A stretch of DNA of 64,000 nt from Linyphia triangularis (Eukaryota > Arthropoda > Arachnida > Araneae > Linyphiidae): NCBI GenBank assembly GCA_963978545.1, contig OZ021733.1, positions 72,757,589 through 72,821,588 of the forward strand, in the 5' to 3' direction. A program made the position numbers and the translations under genes. The notes below the pieces were generated by a model. It worked only from the letters and a program-made list of their open reading frames with translations. It made no database searches and was not told where the DNA came from. Positions 9,882-20,792 of the stretch are shown here, one piece after another. Position 1 is the stretch's first letter. Each line of letters starts with the position of its first letter.

Positions 9882-11348
9882 CTATATACACTTTATACAT
9901 AAGGGGGATGACAAACTATGGCCATAGTAGGGGGCTAACCTGTCGTAATGAACGACTCTAGGTTTAGAATTTGGTGACTTACGTATTCGGTCCACGACAT
10001 CATTCAGCCGGTTGAGGACTGAGTAAGGACCATCCCAGTGAGACTGAAGTTTGGGAAAATCTTTTTGTCGTTTCGGATTCCAGAACCAAACCTTGTCACC
10101 TTCGTGGAATTGATGTCCTGTAGCCTTCGTGTCGTATCTGGTCTTCAATTTTTCCGTCGCCACGTGGATCCGCTCTCGGGCAAAATTGTGCACATCTTCA
10201 AACCGTGCCTGAAGATCCTCGACGTACTCCTCTGGCGATAAAGGTGCATCAGGTGGGCGGCCAAACAACAGATCGCAAGGCAGACGAAGGTTACGACCGA
10301 AGAGCATATGGGATGGGGAATGGCTATTAGTCTCGTAGACAGCACTGCGATAGGACAGAAGAAACAAAGGTAACTTGTGATCCCAGTCCTGTTGGTTTCT
10401 CGAAACCATCAGTGAGAGGTTATTGAGGATGGTTCTGTTAAACCTCTCCACCATGCCATCCGACTGGGGGTGTAAAGGCGTCGTCTGTGTTTTGTCAATG
10501 CCAAGTAGATCACAAAGTCCTTTCATTACAGCAGAGGTAAAATTCCTTCCTTGATCGGAGTGTAACTGAAGAGGCACACCAAATCTGGAAATCCATCTCT
10601 GAACCATCACCTCTGCAACGGTGGTAGACTCTTGATCAGGAATAGGATACGCTTCGGGCCACTTCGTAAAATAATCCATGACAACAAGGATGTATCTGTT
10701 GCCGTCAGCAGATCGTGGTAGTGGTCCCAAGATGTCAAACGCAATCCGTTCATAAGGAGCTCCCACGTTGTAACGTTGCAGTTTTCCTCGACTGCGTTTC
10801 TTCGGTCCTTTCCGGGCTGCACAAGCATCACATTATCGGCACCACTTCTCCACGTCAACCCTCGCCTTACTCCAGTAGAACCGCTTTCGAACTCTTTGCA
10901 ACGTCTTCATTACTCCGAAGTGGCCTCCAGTTGGACTACTATGAAGTTCTTTAAGAGCGTCTGGGACTCGGGATCTTGGAAGCAATAGCTGCCATCGGGA
11001 TGTCTTTCCATCATCAGATTCGAACTTCCGGTACAACACGCCGTTTCGAATATGGAGATAGTCCCAGAGGGCCCAATATTGCTTTGTCGTAGGACTAAAG
11101 GTGGAAATGTCCTGCCAAGTAGGTGTCGCATTCGAAGACTCCTTTAAATCGATTATTGGCTTGATGTCAAGATCTCTCAATTGGTATCTTCTGACTTCTC
11201 CGTCACTCCACGGGTCTGGATTCAAAGATGTTGGAGATGTAACCTGGCGTGTTACCGGATTGATCAGCCCGTAACTCGCTTCAACCCTGGAACAATATCG
11301 GCAGCTCTCTGGGCAGGGTCCTCTAGACAGGGCAGGATATCGATGCAT
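9882..11348 (-). pseudogene. pol: Integrase region of the Gypsy pol
   Basis: Reads on the - strand. The upstream part has an H2C2 zinc-binding region (HSSPTGGHFG ... WCR-stop-CDAC), where an in-frame TAA replaces one codon. The catalytic core (10766-9882) shows FDILGP (first Asp, residue 11 of that frame), LHSDQGRNF (second Asp, residue 71) and DGMVERFNR (Glu, residue 107), a DD35E spacing. The C-terminal part has HEGDKVWFW and HWDGPYSVLNRL...VVHYDRLAPY, a GPY/F-type module. It would join element cDNA to host DNA. Gene-end stop is at 9882. The nonsense codon and a frameshift at about 11330 make it inactive. Confidence 0.92.
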
Positions 11349-11799
11349 ACTCTTGGAGTCTGTCTATCCATCTAGCTATCTGACCTTCAGGATTCTTGAA
11401 ATTTAGAAGCCAGGTCAACGATGCATGATCCGTACGGAGCAGGAATTTCCTACCGTAGACGTAATGATGGAAATGCTCTACGGCTTTAATTATGGCGAGC
11501 AACTCTTTCCTGGTGACACAGTAATTCCTCTCCGGTTTAGATAGGCACTTACTCCAATATGCTACGACTCGTTCTTGGCCGTCTATTTCTTGGGACAAAG
11601 CCGTACCGACACTCTCCTTGCTCGCGTCCATGTCAAGAATGAATTGTTTATCGGGCTGAGGATACGTCAGGATAGGTGCAGATGTTAAAGCCTCCTTCAG
11701 TTGGTCAAATGCATCCTCACAGTCTTTCGTCCACAAGAATTTCTGCTTACTCTCTGTCAGTCTGTGAAGGGGTCTTGCGATGTAAGAAAAGTCCTTCAC
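11323..11799 (-). pseudogene. pol: RNase H region of the Gypsy pol
   Basis: On the - strand this open segment runs from the RT thumb (FSYIARPLHRL, KQKFLWTKDCEDAF) into an RNase H fold: FILDMDASKESVGTALSQ (catalytic Asp), RNYCVTRKELLAIIKAVEH (catalytic Glu) and LLRTDHASLTWL (Asp). This is the standard Ty3/Gypsy order RT-RNase H-integrase. It degrades the RNA strand of the RNA:DNA hybrid. The frame breaks downstream near 11330, and a TAA lies just upstream of 11799. Confidence 0.92.
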
Positions 11800-12500
11800 G
11801 AATCGTCTTTAGTAGGTGCAAAGGCCCAGGAAACTCCTCAATTGATGTACATCTTTGGGGCGTCTCCACTCTTTAACTGCCGTCACTTTTTCTGGGTCTG
11901 TGCGTACACCCTCGGCAGAGATGACATGTCCGAGGTAGGTCACTTCATGTCGGAATAACTTGCATTTGGCTGGACTTAACTTCAGGTCGGCATCTTTTAA
12001 TTTCCGCAGTACCTTCCTAAAATTTTCAAGATGTTCCTCGAAACTTCACCCCACTATAATGATGTCATCGAGGTAAACGAGACAATCTTCGTAGGAAAGA
12101 CCTCTTAGCACTGTTTCCATGAGGCGTTCGAATGTTGCTGGAGCATTGCATAATCCAAATGGCATCACTTTGAACTGCCAAAGTCCTTGTCTGGTTGTGA
12201 ATGCTGTCTTCTCTTTGTCATCAGGGTGTATCTCAACCTGACAATATCCACTCTTCTAAGTCTAGTGTTAAAAACCACTTGTTTCCAGAAAGTATGTCTA
12301 GAGTGTCATCAATTCTAGGAAGAGGGTAGCTGTCCTTTTTCGTGACATCGTTCAAACTCCGATAATTGACGCAAAATCTAGTTGAACCATCCTTCTTCCG
12401 AACCAGGACGATGGGAGAGGCCCAAGGGCTGGCTGAAGGTTCAATCACGTCGCTATCTTGCATTTCTTTTAGAAGACTTCCTACCTCTTCCTGTTTAGCA
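11800..12500 (-). pseudogene. pol: Reverse transcriptase region, frameshifted
   Basis: The fingers are visible at 12463-12233 (DVIEPSASPWASPIVLVRKK, then FCVNYRSLNDVTKKDSYPLP and DDTLDILSGNKWF.TLDL), the [16 protein letters not shown] motif near 12160-12115, and the catalytic YLDD box at 12075-12064. The frame is broken at about 12500 and 12250, and stop codons occur near 12045 and 11810. In an intact relative this domain copies the element RNA into DNA. Here it cannot be translated in one piece. Confidence 0.92.
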
Positions 12501-13400
12501 AACGGTAGTTGTCTTGGGTGTTGCTCTTGATAGGCGGGCGGTCTCCTGAATCAATTCTATGCTGCGTCAAACTTGTTCGTCCGACATCCGAAGATGTGCG
12601 GGAAAAGACATCTTGGAATTCTTGGATGACCAGTTGTGCAGCACTTCTTTCTACGTTGTTTAACGGTGCATTCTGCAGTAGCTCTGTTGTTAAGTTCTCT
12701 GAAGACACAGTGACTGGAGGATTTCTATTTCGATTTATGCAAGTTACTGGAGTACAGGTGGCTAACACTTCACCTTTCTTTATGACTTTCGCTTTATCAC
12801 TCACATTAGCAACCCTCACAGGTATGGCAGTCCTTGAAAGGTCGACGAGAGTTGAGGCTACCAGTACTCCTTTGGGGCCGTTGTGATTTTCAGGGTACTC
12901 CATTATGCCATATCTGAAACTTTTATCTTCAGCTACATTTCCAAGAAGTAATATTTCTGTTCTTGCGGGTAATTTGATATCATTTTGAGCTATTATTTGA
13001 TGGACGGATTTAACTTCACTATCTTTGATTCCAAATAACGCTATGTCTTCAGAAACTGAATGCAGCTCATTGTTTTTAAAGTCTAAGGAAAAATTATATT
13101 TCCTTAAAAAGTCCAGTCCGAGTATACAAGTGTCCATAATGTCCGCCACCTATGCCGTGTGATGATAAGAATCACTCCCGAACGTGATGTTGATGTTCAT
13201 TTTTCCATGGATGTTGATTTTATCGCCGGATACAGTTTGGAGGTTAACGCAGGGCGGCGTTCAGATGAGTCTTCCATCCAGTTGTTGAGCCAAATCTTTA
13301 CGGATGATGGTCACATTGGCTCCAGTATCGATGATCATATTGCAGGGAACTCCATTTACGTGCCCCATTATGAAGAGTCCATTACTGCCGCCACTCATTG
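12481..13400 (-). pseudogene. pol: Protease and protease-RT linker of the Gypsy element
   Basis: The aspartic protease active site reads MIIDTGANVTIIRK at about 13340-13300. Downstream, two in-frame stops are present (TGA at 13261 and TAG at about 13150) where the second copy at 16.7-17.2 kb has Trp and Tyr codons, so both are nonsense mutations in this copy. The remaining stretch 13149-12481 holds GLDFLRKYNFSLDFK and LLGNVAEDKS, ending at a stop after a frameshift near 12500. The protease would process the Gag-Pol polyprotein. Confidence 0.88.
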
Positions 13401-14767
13401 CAGAAATTTGCAGAGCTCTAAAATGGGGCTTCTCAACAACTGGAAACCTCCGTCTGGCGAGATCGCTTCCATCCTTCCTTTTGGGAGCGGTCTTAGCTCC
13501 AGTGTCTTGGCGGGTTCGGCAGTTTCTCCTTATGTGGCCCTCGCCTCCACAGTTCCAGCACTTCAGGCTCAGCTTCTTTTCCGGAGTATTTCGTCTCAAG
13601 TTACTGACTTGTCTTTGCAATTCATCCAGACGTGCATCAATTAGGTGTTCGGGCTCCTTTATAGTAGCAGTCCTGATAGGATGGCGTTCTCTACGAATTG
13701 CTTGCTTGGCCGCCTCATACTTCATGGCATACACTAAAGCACTTTTTAAATCCTTGACATCTGCCATTCGTAGGGCCTTCTGTATCTCTACGTCCCTGAT
13801 GCCATCGACGAAGTACTGTAGAGACAGGATTTCTCTCGTTTCAGCCGGGCAGTCTGAAAAGGCGAGATGGGAGAGCCTTTCAACATCCGTGGCGAGCTCC
13901 TGGAGTGTTTCGGTAGGCTTCTGTTGGCGAGATTTCAACTGCAGCCTGCTGTAGTCTTTCACACATTTTTCGCCCAACCGCAGTTCTAATGCACTTGAGA
14001 GTGCGTTGAAGTCCAAGCGTTGCTCTTCGGAAAGCGTTTGTAGTACATCTACAGCTTCAGCTCCGAGAGGTGCAGCTAACTGGCAGGCTTTTGTCACGGA
14101 GTCCCATCCGTTGGCGTTGGCGACAATTGTGAATTGAGTTTTATACACTTGCCAGGAAGATTTTCCATCATAAGTCGAAAGCTTGATTGAAGGTCGGGTG
14201 GTAATTGGTACACATTTCAAATCTTCAGAAATAGTTCTGCTCGCCAGTCTCTTCTCTAACATTTGGTCTATCTTTTCCTTCTATCTCACCCAAATTTTCT
14301 TCTAAGTTATTCTTTTCCAGAATCTCTATCTTCTTCTCCAAATCATTAAACTTGAATTCGAATTTCCCTTCTAAACTATTACACCTCTTTTCGACATTCT
14401 CGAATTTCTCTTCAAATTTGTCTTCTATTTGTTTCACACTTTCTTCCATAGTTGCTAAAAGATGACCCTTTAATTCCCCCTGTCCGGCAGAGATCGCAGA
14501 AATATTCTTTTGCATTTCCTCTTGGGCCGCTTTCATTTCTTCTTGGCTCGCTTTCATTTCTTCTTGACTCGCTTTCATTTCTTCTCGCCCTTCGGATATT
14601 TCCTTCTTCATCTCTTCTTTGCCAGAGAACATCTCTTTCTTCATCTCTTCCTGCCCTTTGTACATTTTCTTCTCCATTTCGTCTTGGCCTTTCTTCATTT
14701 CTTGCATGAGAGCAAAAAGCTGTTGAAATTGTTCATCTTGTTCCGCCATTGCTCTGGTAATCGGCAT
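13400..14767 (-). pseudogene. gag: Gag region of the Gypsy element
   Basis: The ATG at 14767 (MPITRAMAEQDEQF) lies 24 nt inside the 5' LTR and is preferred over an upstream frame extension that would start in the LTR. The N-terminal part is a highly charged coiled coil with repeated EEMK/EEMKKE units. A frameshift at about 14225-14265 leads into the capsid-like part (RPSIKLSTYDGKSSWQVYKT...ELATDVERLSHLAF...LSLQYFVDGIRD), typical of Gypsy gag. A CCHC knuckle, CWNCGGEGHIRRNC, lies at 13560-13519. Gag packages RNA into virus-like particles. The same frame continues into the protease. Confidence 0.9.
14470..14715 (-). repeat. Tandem EEMK-coding repeats in gag
   Basis: Within gag, 21-33 bp units encoding variants of EEMKASQEEMK, KGQEEMKKE and REEMKASQ recur. 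Nucleotide and amino-acid repetition coincide, pointing to replication slippage that lengthened a coiled coil. Confidence 0.7.
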
Positions 14768-14771
14768 CAAA

Positions 14772-14790
14772 TCCCACTTCTGACACCAGT
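14772..14790 (-). promoter_or_regulatory. Primer binding site, probably tRNA-Leu
   Basis: Directly after the 5' LTR (with a 2-nt gap) the - strand reads TGGTGTCAGAAGTGGG. A TGG start is expected from pairing with a tRNA CCA end. The TGGTGTCAG.AGTGGG pattern fits the 3' end of tRNA-Leu from memory; this is not verified against tRNA sequences. Confidence 0.7.
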
Positions 14791-15538
14791 TGTTGCGTTG
14801 GACGGGTTCGTAAGATTTGAAGCCAAAGCAGATCAAAACTTACAGAAATTTATTCCAAAATAACTCTTCACAGTTCTCTTACAGCTCCAGAACTTCTCGT
14901 TCTAGTAGACACAATGCAGTTCTTTTCACCTCAATAGAGCACAAAACAGCAGTTAAAAACTTGACAACAACTGCTAAATCGCCGCAAAAGACCATACAAT
15001 ACAGTTTGCTTTAGAACTACTCGGAACGCTCACTGAGATTCAGTAATTCCAGTCAACTAACTCAGTGACTCAAAATCTAAGAACTATGTAACTAACCCCA
15101 CTCACAGCCGGGCTTATATAGGGGAGGCTGCGAAACTTCTTGAAACCTCTAGAGGTCGATATTTGGAGAACTTTCCAGATCGTAGTCGAAAAGTCCTATA
15201 CATGTACATGCGGACCGAAAATGTCGCCAAGTTTGGTGACATTTGGCGATTTCTCGCCAAATTTGGCGACAAAAATTAGTCGCCAAAACCGTCGCCAACT
15301 TGGCTCTATCTCGCCAAATTGGCGAGATTCCCATTACCATAATGTTAAATACCCTGCCCCTTGAAACTCGCTTCCCAGAGTTACCTCTGTAAAACCCGTT
15401 ATCAAGCATTGAGATGCTCACTGCAGGGAAGCCAATTTAACGACGAACTATTGCACTGCCTTATGCGAAATGTACATAAATTACTATTTACAAAATTAAC
15501 ACTACGAAATATTTACATATATACAAAAATTCGTAACA
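14791..15538 (-). repeat. 5' LTR of the Gypsy element (748 bp)
   Basis: Reads on the - strand from TGTTACG-type start to CGCAACA end. U3 carries a cluster of TTGGCGA motifs on both strands (15222-15327), then a TATA box at 15114-15120 followed about 260 bp later by an AATAAA signal. This order defines U3, R and U5. The two LTRs are clearly diverged by substitutions and one indel of about 58 bp, so the insertion is not recent. Confidence 0.9.
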
Positions 15539-16236
15539 ATATATTAAGCCAAAACTTAATTTTCAAGAATCTTCATTTCATTCGTGTACCATTCATTCTT
15601 TTGCAAAGTCATTTGATTCTTGTACAAGAATCAACCTTTTTTTAGTACTTGTTCATCCATATTTTTTTGTGCTAATGCTCTTATGGTACCTGAACATGTT
15701 CCACTTTGATTCTTTTTAGAAAATTTTATTCCAGTTTTTGTTTATAGGATGATACTTAAATAATACCCAGGCTCCACAAAATTATGAAAATTCATACCAT
15801 ATTATAAAAAATTAAACTTCTCGAACAAACGATCACCAAGAAAATTGCCGCCTCTCCCGTCTGTTACGCCAATGTTTTTAATACTGGGTGATTTAAAAGT
15901 CGCGTAGTCGTTATATTACAGAATGCATTATTTGGTATAGATATGTCAAGAATTTCCAAAAGTTATTTTGTCTTCAAAAAGGTGTTGACAAGTTATTTTT
16001 TTATTAATTGCTTAGAACATTTAGTTGAAAATGCATTAAATGCATTTTATCAGAAAAGATGAAGTTCCCACAGATGGAAACATTATGATAAATTAGACAA
16101 AAAATGTATCTCAAACAGTTGCTAGATATCAGTTGGTGGTATCGGCAGAACCGAATCATTCCTTTTTATTTTAGGCGGGGCAAAATGTAATATTGTTTAA
16201 AAAGTTCCCTCATGTTTATCCTTTACTTTACGAATA
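15539..16236. other. Intronic spacer between the two Gypsy copies
   Basis: AT-rich sequence beginning with the ATAT target duplication. No gene or repeat recognised. Confidence 0.45.
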
Positions 16237-16709
16237 CTGTTCCGTGGAGGGGTTCGAAAGATTTGAAGCCAAAGCAGATCAAAACTTGCAGAAATTTATT
16301 CCAATATAACTCTTCACAGATTCCTTTACAAATCTAAAACTTCTCGTTCTAGTAGACTCAATACAGCTCTATACACAACAATAGAGCACAAATAGCAGTT
16401 AAACTTTAAACACAACTGCTAAATCGCCGCAAAAGACAATGCAATATAGTTCGCTTTAGAACTACTCGGAACGCTCGCTGACAGACAACCAAGTCAGTAA
16501 CTCCACTCAGTCAATATCTCAACTAACTCAGTAATTTCAGTCAACTCACGGACTCAACTCACTAATTCCCCGCTCACTTAGCCGGTCTTATATAGGAGTC
16601 AAACCTTCTTGAAACTTCTAGAGGTAGATATTTGGAGAACTTTCCAGATCGTAGGCGTAAAGTCCTATACATGTACATAGGGACAGAAAATGTCACCAAA
16701 ACCGTCGCC
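16237..16709 (-). repeat. Partial LTR of a second Gypsy copy
   Basis: Starts TGTTCCGTGG and matches the LTR at 14791 onward, including the TATA box (16588-16594). It stops within U3, at GTCGCCAAC, where sequence jumps directly into the protease region. The U3 start and everything from RT to integrase are missing, so one internal deletion joined pro to U3. Confidence 0.85.
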
Positions 16710-17878
16710 AACTATTATTTGATGGACGGATTTAACTTCACTATCTTCATTCCAAACAACGATATGTCTTCAGAAACTGAATGCAGCTCATTCTTTTTAA
16801 AGTCCAAGGAAAAATTATATTTCCTTAAAAAGTCTAGTCCGGGTATACAAGTGTCCATAATGTCCGCCACATATGCCGTGTGATGATAAGAAGCACTCCC
16901 GAACGTGATGTTGATGTTCAGTCTTCCATTGATGTTGATTTCCTCGCCGGATACAGTTTGGAGGGTAACGCAGGGCGGTGTCCAGATGAGTCTTCCATCC
17001 AGTTGTTGAGCCAAATCTTTCCGGATGATGCTCACATTGTCTCCAGTATCGATGGTCATATTACAAGGAACTCCATTTATGCGTCTCATGATAAAGATTC
17101 CATTACTGCCACCACTCATTGCAGAAATTTGTAGAGCTCTAAGATGGGGCTTCTCAACAACTGGCAACCTCCCCCCCGCGAGATGGCCAGAATTTAGTTT
17201 TCCTCCTCCCTCCTGGGAGCGGTCTTAGCTCCAGTGTCTTGGCGGAATCTGCAGTTTCTCCGTATGTGGCCCTCGCCTCCACAGTTCCAGCACTTCAGGC
17301 TTTGCTTCTTTTCCGGAGTATTTCGTCTCAAGTTACTGACTTGTCTTTGCAATTCATCCAGACGAGCAGCAATTTGTTCTGGCTCCTGTATAGTAGCAGT
17401 CTTGATAGGATGGCGTTCTCTACGAGTTACTTGCTGGGCTGCCTCGTACTTCATGGCATGCACTAAAACACTTTTTAAATCCTTGACGTCTGCCATTCGT
17501 AGGGCCTTCTGTATCTCTACATCCCTGTTGCCATCGACGAAGTACTGTAGAGACAGGATTTCTCTCGTTTCAACTGGGCAGTCTGCAAAGGCGAGATGGG
17601 AGAGCCTCTCGAGATCCGTGGCGAGCTCCTGGAGTGTTTCGGTAGGCTTCTGTTGGCGAGATTTCAACTGCAGCCTGCCGTAGTCTTTCACACATTTTTC
17701 GCCAAACCGCAGTTCTAATGCACTTGAGAGTGCGTTGAAGTCCAAACGTTGCTCTTCGGAAAGTGTTTTTAGTATATCTGCAGCTTCAGCTCCCAGAGAT
17801 GCAGCTAACTGGCAGGCTTTTGTCACGGAGTCCCATCCTTTGGCTTTGGCGACAATTGCGAATTGGGTCTTATACACA
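16710..17878 (-). pseudogene. gag: Truncated gag-pro fragment of a second Gypsy copy
   Basis: On the - strand, 17877-17194 encodes capsid-like gag (YKTQFAIVAKAKGWDS, ELATDLERLSHLAF, LSLQYFVDGNRD) with the knuckle CWNCGGEGHIRRNC at about 17293-17250. 17167-16715 continues with the protease (MTIDTGDNVSIIRKDL; the usual DTGA is DTGD) and GLDFLRKYNFSLDFK. A frameshift at about 17170-17190 separates the two. The 5' part ends abruptly at 17878 in unrelated AT-rich DNA. It is closely similar to the first copy and shows the codons that are stops there. Confidence 0.9.
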
Positions 17879-18660
17879 AACTGATTTGGTAACGAATTTA
17901 CATTGAATGGTTTTTAATAAATCTTTCTGGTTGAAAATTACGTATTCGTATAAATTGATATTGGAAAATAATAACGAAATATACGTTTAAAATATTATGC
18001 ACATTTTCATAAATACAATTGCCAGCTCGAATTTTTATCAATAAATGTACTATCCGTTAAATACATTTATGTATTATAGCTGCTGTAGGAAGCAATATAA
18101 ACCAAGCTGCAAATAATATTGACTGCTTCTTGTTAAATTAACCAGTCGATAATGATTTTTTAGTAAATATAATGAAAAAAAATAATATTAATTGGAATGA
18201 CTGATTGATTTGTTTCTGAATTTTCTTTTAATCGTTTTTAATTAAGCTTGCTATTTGAAAGTTATGTATTCGTAAAACTTTATTTTGGAAAAAAAATAAC
18301 GAAATATTCGTTTTAGAATATATACACATTTTGATAAATACAATTGCAAGCTTTAAGTCTGTAGAAGACATTTTAATCGTAGGAGTTCTTTTCTGTTCTC
18401 AAATATTATAAATTTCGTTCATTTCAATTTTTATTTTCAAAGTATGCAAAATTCGAAAAGTCACAAAATTAATTTATGCATTTATGAACATAAAAAGACT
18501 GATATTCCATAAAGAAATCATACCAGTATCATTTATATAAAATCTGATGCTGACTAGGATTTTTATCACATCGCGGAAATATCATAAAAATTATTAATAT
18601 ATAATACCGACTTTTTCTTTCATCGTATGCAATAATCACAATGACTTGAGAATGAACAAT
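17879..18660. repeat. Old tandem duplication, units about 325 bp apart
   Basis: About 17905-18050 and 18228-18370 share GTATTCGTA, ATTGGAAAATAATAACGAAATAT-like and CATTTTCATAAATACAATTG-like blocks in the same order. No coding potential. Confidence 0.55.
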
Positions 18661-18664
18661 GAAA

Positions 18665-19604
18665 TTTTGTTGCCCGAATCACTGAGGTCACATATAATTC
18701 GCAAAGCGATGTCGTGGGGACAAGACTTTCATTGCAAAAGTCACATAAATCGCATAGATGTCGCCAAAATCATTGAGATCATAATGTGATATCGCCGGGA
18801 CATGGCTTTCGTTATGAAAATCTCATAAATCACATCGATGTCGCCAAAGTCACTAAGATCACATACTGATCACATTGTGATATCACCGCGACAAGTCTTT
18901 CGTTGTGAAAATCGCATATATCACATAGATGTCGCCAAAATATTTGAGATCACATATCGATATCGCACAATGTTATATCGCAGCGATAAGGCTTTCGTTG
19001 CGAAAATCGCATAAATCACGTAGATGTCGCCAAAGTCACAAAGATCACATACTTATCACAATGTGATATCACTGCGACAATTCTTTCGTTGTGAAAATCG
19101 CATAAATCACATAGATGTTGCCAAAGTCACTAAGAGCACATACTGATGACAATGTGATATCGCAGTGACGTGAGATTCATTGATAAAATTAAATATTAAT
19201 CGCATAAATCACACACATGTCACCAAAATCACATAGAGATCAAACTTTGATACCACAAAAGCCACAAAAATAGTATAAATGTCAAAATGAGATATCCGTG
19301 TGTATTCCAGCGATATCGCAAAATTACGTCGCATATCACATGCATGTCACATAGTGACTTATTTGTGATTTTTATTGTAAAATTTTTTGGGGATATCGCT
19401 GGATGTCTCTGCGATATTACAAAGCAATGTCATTACATCGTCACATTGTGATGTCGCTGCGATATCATATGCAAGTTGTATTGTGACATGAACTTTTGCG
19501 ACATCGCGGCGATATCCCATGCAAGGCACCGTGTGACTGTGATCTTTGCGACAAAAAACTACGTTGCAGTGACGTAACTGTGACAAAGATGGTTAGTAGG
19601 GTAG
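18665..19604. repeat. Palindrome-rich minisatellite, about 110-bp units
   Basis: About five to six units from 18665 to about 19290, each with GTGATATCGC.GCGACAAG, CTTTCGTTG.GAAAATCGCA, ATAAATCACATAGATGTCGC and CCAAAGTCACTAAGATCACA. The unit contains the dyad GATCACAATGTGATATC. Beyond 19290 the repeats degrade and end in GACAAAGATGGTTAGTAGGG at about 19604, matched inversely at 6671. No open frame. It resembles an element whose internal tandem repeats expanded. Confidence 0.8.
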
Positions 19605-19921
19605 TATCACCAACAGTTTTACTCATTGGAAACATATGCAAGTGATGTGTTTAGTCAGCAAAAATGACGATATTGTAGAAACGTTAAAACTGAATGAGTT
19701 GTTTGGCCCAATATTGAATATTAAGTGGTTTGTAACTTTAAGAAGATTTTAGGCAACAGAAATTTTTGGTTGAAACTGGATGAGATTTTCAGAGTGGTAT
19801 TAATTTAATGGTAGTGCAAACTACCATCAGAATGAAATAATTTTTTATCAAAAATTTCATCAATAGTTAAATAGTTTTTAATTTAATGCATAAGATGAAA
19901 TTGTTTGGTTAACATTTGAAT
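19605..19921. other. Intronic spacer
   Basis: AT-rich, no gene or repeat recognised. Confidence 0.4.
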
Positions 19922-20346
19922 CGTTTGTTTCAGAAACCACATAAGTCACTAATTTTCGAAATTGACTTTTTTGTACGAATCAATTCCCGAGTGGTAGACG
20001 CAAATGTATGACATAAACCAGAAGAGTCAGGTTAATCGGTTATTTTAAAATTTGATCATTGGTTGGTTGTTTTCAGATTATCTGGAGCCGTCAGCAACAC
20101 GAGGGCTATAATGCGCCGAAACATTCGTCATTAGACAAGCCAACATACATTTACAAACACCCATGCCTAACATGGGACTCGAACCCGCAACCTCGCGGTC
20201 TAGAAGCTAGCACGCTAACCACTATACCGTTTAATTTGATCATTGAAAATCGTGTTTAGTGCAGAAACCATATAATCTCGAAAACAGTTTTCGCTGATTT
20301 CCCAAGAACTAATCTTCGGTGACTTGTGTGGTTTCTGAAACAAACG
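19922..20346. mobile_element. MITE carrying a SINE insertion
   Basis: CGTTTGTTTCAGAAACCACA at the left and its complement TGTGGTTTCTGAAACAAACG at the right form inverted termini that continue (AAGTCAC / GTGACTT). After removal of the SINE at 20061-20232 and one target copy, the element is about 240 bp. Flanks contain CATTTGAA and CACTTGAA, but the target duplication is not certain. Confidence 0.65.
20061..20232 (-). mobile_element. tRNA-derived SINE, family A, copy 1
   Basis: On the - strand it has a tRNA-like head with A box TGGTTAGCGTG and B box GGTTCGAGTCC, then a unique body, then a CAACCAACC-type tail. Copies at 36914 and 45765 are nearly identical. It is flanked by a 12-bp duplication, AATTTGATCATT (20049-20060 and 20233-20244). 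The head lacks the last few bases present in the other copies. It lies in the intron just before exon b. Confidence 0.9.
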
Positions 20347-20490
20347 TTTCACTTGAAATTTTATCGTTATTAATACTTGCATGTAAAAATTAAAAGTATA
20401 TATGTTTATTCGTTAATTGAGTTCTTTTTTTTAACTTTGAATTGATTTTAATATTTTACTTATTGTAATACACTCTTATTCAATTTACAG

Positions 20491-20700
20491 TATGTTATTG
20501 AGAATACTGATCAGACTGCTGTTTTGAAACTTGCTGGTCTCGTTTCTGGGCGTTATCTGTTTCGTCTTACTGTCTTTGACCTGCAAGGTGCATCTTCGTC
20601 TGACACTGCATCTTTAATTGTTAAGTCACCCAAAACCATTATTGATCAAGTAGAGATTATGGTAAATGCAGACATGAAAAGTTTTACACAAGAGCAAGAA
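20491..20700 (+). CDS. KIAA0319L: KIAA0319L-like exon b: end of last PKD domain
   Basis: Acceptor CAG at 20488-20490 after a pyrimidine-rich tract, donor GTAATT at 20701; 210 nt, 70 codons, phase 0 on both sides. It encodes YVIENTDQTAVLKLAGLVSG, then YLFRLTVFDLQGASSSDTAS and LIVKSPKT, the final strands of a PKD domain (Y.F.L.V.D..G..SSDTA). It continues into DQVEIMVNADMKSFTQEQE, matching the conserved region after the last PKD of KIAA0319L. It joins exon a in phase and exon c across a 92-bp intron. Confidence 0.93.
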
Positions 20701-20792
20701 GTAATTTGTTTATTTTTTGTGTCTTCTATACTGCATTTTTAAAATCTTATTGAATATCCTGTGAAGGATTCTTAAATTTCTACTTATTATAG

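Larger units (their letters stand above)
8928..15538 (-). mobile_element. Full-length Ty3/Gypsy LTR retrotransposon, inactive
   Basis: A complete 6.6 kb element on the - strand. The LTRs at 8928-9617 and 14791-15538 begin TGTTGCG and end CGTAACA, and the element is flanked by the 4 bp duplication ATAT (8924-8927 and 15539-15542). Inside are a tRNA-type primer site, gag with a CCHC knuckle, protease, reverse transcriptase, RNase H, integrase (zinc finger, DD35E, GPY/F-like end) and a purine tract. The order PR-RT-RH-IN is that of Ty3/Gypsy. No env is seen. Gag and pro share one frame, so the ancestor probably had a single gag-pol frame. Several stops and frameshifts make it dead. It lies antisense inside the large KIAA0319L intron. 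Confidence 0.95.

Noticed and set aside
13304..13954. 216-codon + strand open frame
   Set aside because: It is antisense to the gag and protease region of the Gypsy element, where the - strand has the knuckle and protease motifs.
14510..14863. Phe/Leu-rich + strand frame resembling membrane helices
   Set aside because: It is the antisense of the EEMK coiled-coil repeats in gag.
18665..19290. CRISPR-like array
   Set aside because: The units are repeated along their whole length with drift, there are no unique spacers, and the DNA is eukaryotic.
20061..20232. tRNA gene on the - strand
   Set aside because: A and B boxes are present, but there is no complete cloverleaf end, and the unit has a SINE body, tail and target duplications.
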